A stretch of 11,000 bases of DNA, from the NCBI RefSeq assembly GCF_964340395.1, contig NC_135552.1, positions 25,081,181 to 25,092,180 of the forward strand. The letters run 5' to 3'. The translations under genes and the position numbers were made by a program. The notes beneath the pieces are model-generated. The model searched no databases, had not been told where the DNA came from, and saw only the letters and a list, made by a program, of their open reading frames with translations. Of this stretch, positions 7,816-11,000 are shown one piece after another. The stretch is from Glandiceps talaboti (taxonomy: Eukaryota; Hemichordata; Enteropneusta; Spengelidae). Each line of letters starts with the position of its first letter. The first letter of the stretch is position 1.

Positions 7816-9903
7816 GCATTTCTAGGTGGTAAACAGTGGAATGACACCCTTTTCTACATTCAGTTAGTTGAATGACACCCTCTGCACTGTAGAACCAGTG
7901 GAATGACAGCCGCCACTCTATAAAATAAGTGGAATGACAGCATTTTTAATGCTTTGGAACTGGAATGACAGCATTTCTAGGTGGTAAACAGTGGAATGAC
8001 ACCCTTTTCTACATTCAGTTAGTTGAATGACACCCTCTGCACTGTAGAACCAGTGGAATGACAGCCGCCACTCTATAAAATAAGTGGAATGACAGCATTT
8101 TTAATGCTTTGGAACTGGAATGACAGCATTTCTAGGTGGTAAATATTGGAATGACACCCTTTTCTACATTCAGTTAGTTGAATGACACCCTCTGCACTGT
8201 AGAACCAGTGGAATGACAGCCGCCACTCTATAAAATAAGTGGAATGACAGCATTTTTAATGCTTTGGAACTGGAATGACAGCATTTCTAGGTGGTAAACA
8301 GTGGAATGACACCCTTTTCTACAATCAGTTAGTTGAATGACACCCTCTGCACTGTAGAACCACTGGAATGACAGCCGCCACTCTATAAAATAAGTGGAAT
8401 GACAGCATTTTCAATGCTTTGGAACTGGAATGACAGCATTTCTAGGTGGTAAACAGTGGAATGACACCCTTTTCTACATCCAGTTAGTTGAATGACACCC
8501 TCTGCACTGTAGAACCAGTGGAATGACAGCCGCCACTCTATAAAATAAGTGGAATGACAGCATTTTTAATGCTTTGGAACTGGAATGACAGCATTTCTAG
8601 GTGGTAAACAGTGGAATGACACCCTTTTCTACATTCAGTTAGTTGAATGACACCCTCTGCACTGTAGAACCACTGGAATGACAGCCGCCACTCTATAAAA
8701 TAAGTGGAATGACAGCATTTTCAATGCTTTGGAACTGGAATGACAGCATTTCTAGGTGGTAAACAGTGGAATGACACCCTTTTCTACATTCAGTTAGTTG
8801 AATGACACCCTCTGCACTGTAGAACCACTGGAATGACAGCCGCCACTCTATAAAATAAGTGGAATGACAGCATTTTTAATGCTTTGGAACTGGAATGACA
8901 GCATTTCTAGGTGGTAAACAGTGGAATGACACCCTTTTCTACATTCAGTTAGTTGAATGACACCCTCTGCACTGTAGAACCAGTGGAATGACAGCCGCCA
9001 CTCTATAAAATAAGTGGAATGACAGCATTTTTAATGCTTTGGAACTGGAATGACAGCATTTCTAGGTGGTAAATATTGGAATGACACCCTTTTCTACATT
9101 CAGTTAGTTGAATGACACCCTCTGCACTGTAGAACCAGTGGAATGACAGCCGCCACTCTATAAAATAAGTGGAATGACAGCATTTTTAATGCTTTGGAAC
9201 TGGAATGACAGCATTTCTAGGTGGTAAACAGTGGAATGACACCCTTTTCTACATTCAGTTAGTTGAATGACACCCTCTGCACTGTAGAACCAGTGGAATG
9301 ACAGCCGCCACTCTATAAAATAAGTGGAATGACAGCATTTTTAATGCTTTGGAACTGGAATGACAGCATTTCTAGGTGGTAAACAGTGGAATGACACCCT
9401 TTTCTACATTCAGTTAGTTGAATGACACCCTCTGCACTGTAGAACCACTGGAATGACAGCCGCCACTCTATAAAATAAGTGGAATGACAGCATTTTTAAT
9501 GCTTTGGAACTGGAATGACAGCATTTCTAGGTGGTAAACAGTGGAATGACACCCTTTTCTACATTCAGTTAGTTGAATGACAGCCTCTACACTGTAGAAC
9601 CCCTGGAATGACAGCCGCCACTCTATAAAATAAGTGGAATGACAGCATTTTTAATGCTTTGGTACTGGAATGACAGCATTTCTAGGTGGTAAACAGTGGA
9701 ATGACACCCTTTTCTACATTCAGTTAGTTGAATGACACCCTCTACATTGTAGAACCCCTGGAATGACAGCCGCCACTCTATAAAATAAGTGGAATGACAG
9801 CATTTTTAATGCTTTGGTACTGGAATGACAGCATTTCTAGGTGGTAAACAGTGGAATGACACCCTTTTCTACATTCAGTTAGTTGAATGACACCCTCTGC
9901 ACT
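7816..9903 (+). repeat. 155-bp (5 x 31 bp) tandem array, left arm
   Basis: Units start at 7816, 7971, 8126, 8281, 8436, 8591, 8746, 8901, 9056, 9211, 9366, 9521, 9676 and 9831: thirteen complete copies and one partial, with no insertion or deletion. Each has five subunits of 23 bp spacer plus the 8-bp box. Spacers begin GCATTTCTAGG, CCCTTTTCTAC, CCCTCTGCACT, GCCGCCACTCT and GCATTTTTAATG. Most boxes extend to AGTGGAATGACA; the second has TTGAATGACA. Spacers 1 and 5, and 2 and 3, begin alike, so the five subunits probably descend from one 31-bp ancestor. The fourth spacer holds CTCTATAAAATAAG, a TATA-like word. Copies differ by only a few bases. No open frame of note exists because 31 and 155 are not multiples of three. 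Confidence 0.97.
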
Positions 9904-9930
9904 CTTTTTATAGAGTGGCGGCTGTCATTC
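9893..9930. other. Inversion junction of the satellite array
   Basis: The left arm breaks in its third spacer at CCCTCTGCACT. The sequence then continues as the reverse complement of the fourth spacer, TTTTATAGAGTGGCGGC, into an inverted box at 9923-9930. The four bases CACT (9900-9903) belong to both sides, so the arms meet with no loop and with short microhomology. Two bases just after the junction differ from the inverted consensus. Confidence 0.9.
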
Positions 9931-11000
9931 CAGTTCTAAACCATTAACAATGCTGTCATTCCACTTATTTTATAGAGTGGCGGCTGTCATTCCAGTGGTT
10001 CTACTGTGCAGAGTGTGTCATTCAACTAACTGAATGTAGAAAAGGGTGTCATTCCACTGTTTACCACCTAGAAATGCTGTCATTCCAGTTCTAAAGCATT
10101 AAAAATGCTGTCATTCCACTTATTTTATAGAGTGGCGGCTGTCATTCCAGTGGTTCTACAGTGCAGAGGGTGTCATTCAACTAACTGAATGTAGAAAAGG
10201 GTGTCATTCCACTGTTTACCACCTAGAAATGCTGTCATTCCAGTTCTAAAGCATTGAAAATGCTGTCATTCCACTTATTTTATAGAGTGGCGGCTGTCAT
10301 TCCAGTGGTTCTACAGTGCAGAGTGTGTCATTCAACTAACTGATTGTAGAAAAGGGTGTCATTCCACTGTTTACCACCTAGAAATGCTGTCATTCCAGTT
10401 CTAAAGCATTAAAAATGCTGTCATTCCACTTATTTTATAGAGTGGCGGCTGTCATTCCAGTGGTTCTACAGTGCAGAGGGTGTCATTCAACTAACTGAAT
10501 GTAGAAAAGGGTGTCATTCCACTGTTTACCACCTAGAAATGCTGTCATTCCAGTTCTAAAGCATTGAAAATGCTGTCATTCCACTTATTTTATAGAGTGG
10601 CGGCTGTCATTCCAGTGGTTCTACAGTGTAGAGGGTGTCATTCAACTAACTGAATGTAGAAAAGGGTGTCATTCCACTGTTTACTACCTAGAAATGCTGT
10701 CATTCCAGTTCTAAAGCATTGAAAATGCTGTCATTCCACTTATTTTATAGAGTGGCGGCTGTCATTCCAGTGGTTCTACAGTGCAGAGGGTGTCATTCAA
10801 CTAACTGAATGTAGTAAAGGGTGTCATTCCACTGTTTACCACCTAGAAATGCTGTTATTCCAGTTCTAAAGCATTGAAAATGCTGTCATTCCACTTATTT
10901 TATAGAGTGGCGGCTGTCATTCCACTGGTTTTACAGTGCAGAGGGTGTCATTCAACTAACTGATTGTAGAAAAGGGTGTCATTCCACTGTTTACCACCTA
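9904..11000 (-). repeat. 155-bp (5 x 31 bp) tandem array, right arm, inverted
   Basis: The same repeat on the opposite strand. Inverted boxes (TGTCATTC) fall exactly every 31 bp from 9923 to 10977, and the 155-bp register holds at 9923, 10078, 10233, 10388, 10543, 10698 and 10853. The right arm differs from the left by a consistent base in the fifth spacer (plus-strand CAGTTCTAAAG, against CAGTTCCAAAG expected from the left arm). The copy next to the junction is the most diverged, with ACCATTAACAA and CTACTGTGCAG forms. One box is mutated at 10853 (TGTTATTC). The array runs off the window end, so its length and right boundary are unknown. Confidence 0.97.

Larger units (their letters stand above)
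7782..11000. mobile_element. Foldback-like long inverted repeat element (left arm plus part of right arm)
   Basis: Two opposed arms of one satellite-like repeat meet at about 9900-9903. Each arm is built of 155-bp units made of five 31-bp subunits that all end in the box GAATGACA. I count about 68 regularly spaced boxes in the left arm and 35 inverted boxes (TGTCATTC) before the window ends. From memory, Drosophila Foldback (FB) transposons have long inverted repeats made of short tandem repeats, with 31-bp repeats grouped into 155-bp units and shorter repeats at the outer edge; sea-urchin TU elements have a similar plan. This match of layout, not sequence, is why I call it foldback-like. No transposase ORF is present. 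The right end lies outside the window. The alternative is a satellite array with an inversion. Confidence 0.6.

Noticed and set aside
7816-11000. CRISPR-like look: short constant boxes with 23-bp spacers at regular intervals
   Set aside because: The spacers are not unique; the same five recur in fixed order every 155 bp. The constant part is only 8-9 bp, the array inverts, and the window is clearly animal DNA with no cas genes.

Overview
The window looks like AT-rich, gene-poor DNA from an animal, most likely a marine invertebrate. Two rhodopsin-type GPCR reading frames uninterrupted by introns, decayed non-LTR retrotransposon 3' ends, microsatellites, a minisatellite and a large satellite-like array all point to a metazoan genome. 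There is nothing bacterial: no operons, Shine-Dalgarno sites or dense coding. Phylum cannot be fixed from the sequence alone.

Layout. Positions 1-2097 hold only short simple repeats. Positions 2098-2346 (minus strand) are the decayed C-terminal end of a non-LTR retrotransposon ORF. Positions 2550-3671 (plus) encode a complete 7TM class A peptide-receptor-type GPCR in one exon, preceded by a good splice acceptor, so a non-coding 5' exon probably lies upstream. Positions 3672-4519 have no clear gene. Positions 4520-5331 are a 40-bp minisatellite split by a retroelement 3' tail that ends in 31 TGAT copies. Positions 5611-6011 (minus) are a second non-LTR retrotransposon 3' end, with a clear C-terminal reading frame and an AAT-rich tail. 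Positions 6012-7150 have no clear gene.

Positions 7151-7795 (plus) encode the first five membrane segments of a second GPCR, amine-receptor-like in outline. Its frame stops where a large repeat begins. From 7782 to the window end is a long inverted repeat. The left arm is 13 full 155-bp units in perfect register plus part of a fourteenth. Each unit is five 31-bp subunits, and each subunit ends in the same 8-bp box, GAATGACA. At about 9900-9903 the array flips and continues as its reverse complement to the window end. No transposase is visible.

The most interesting object is this inverted array. As I recall the literature, its plan (short tandem repeats building long inverted arms, 31-bp repeats grouped in 155-bp units, tighter box spacing at the outer edge) closely resembles Drosophila Foldback (FB) transposons; sea-urchin TU elements have a related plan. 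If so, the second GPCR was probably cut by its insertion, and TM6-TM7 should lie beyond the far end. The two receptors show no sign of acting together; they are simply two GPCR loci in repeat-rich DNA.
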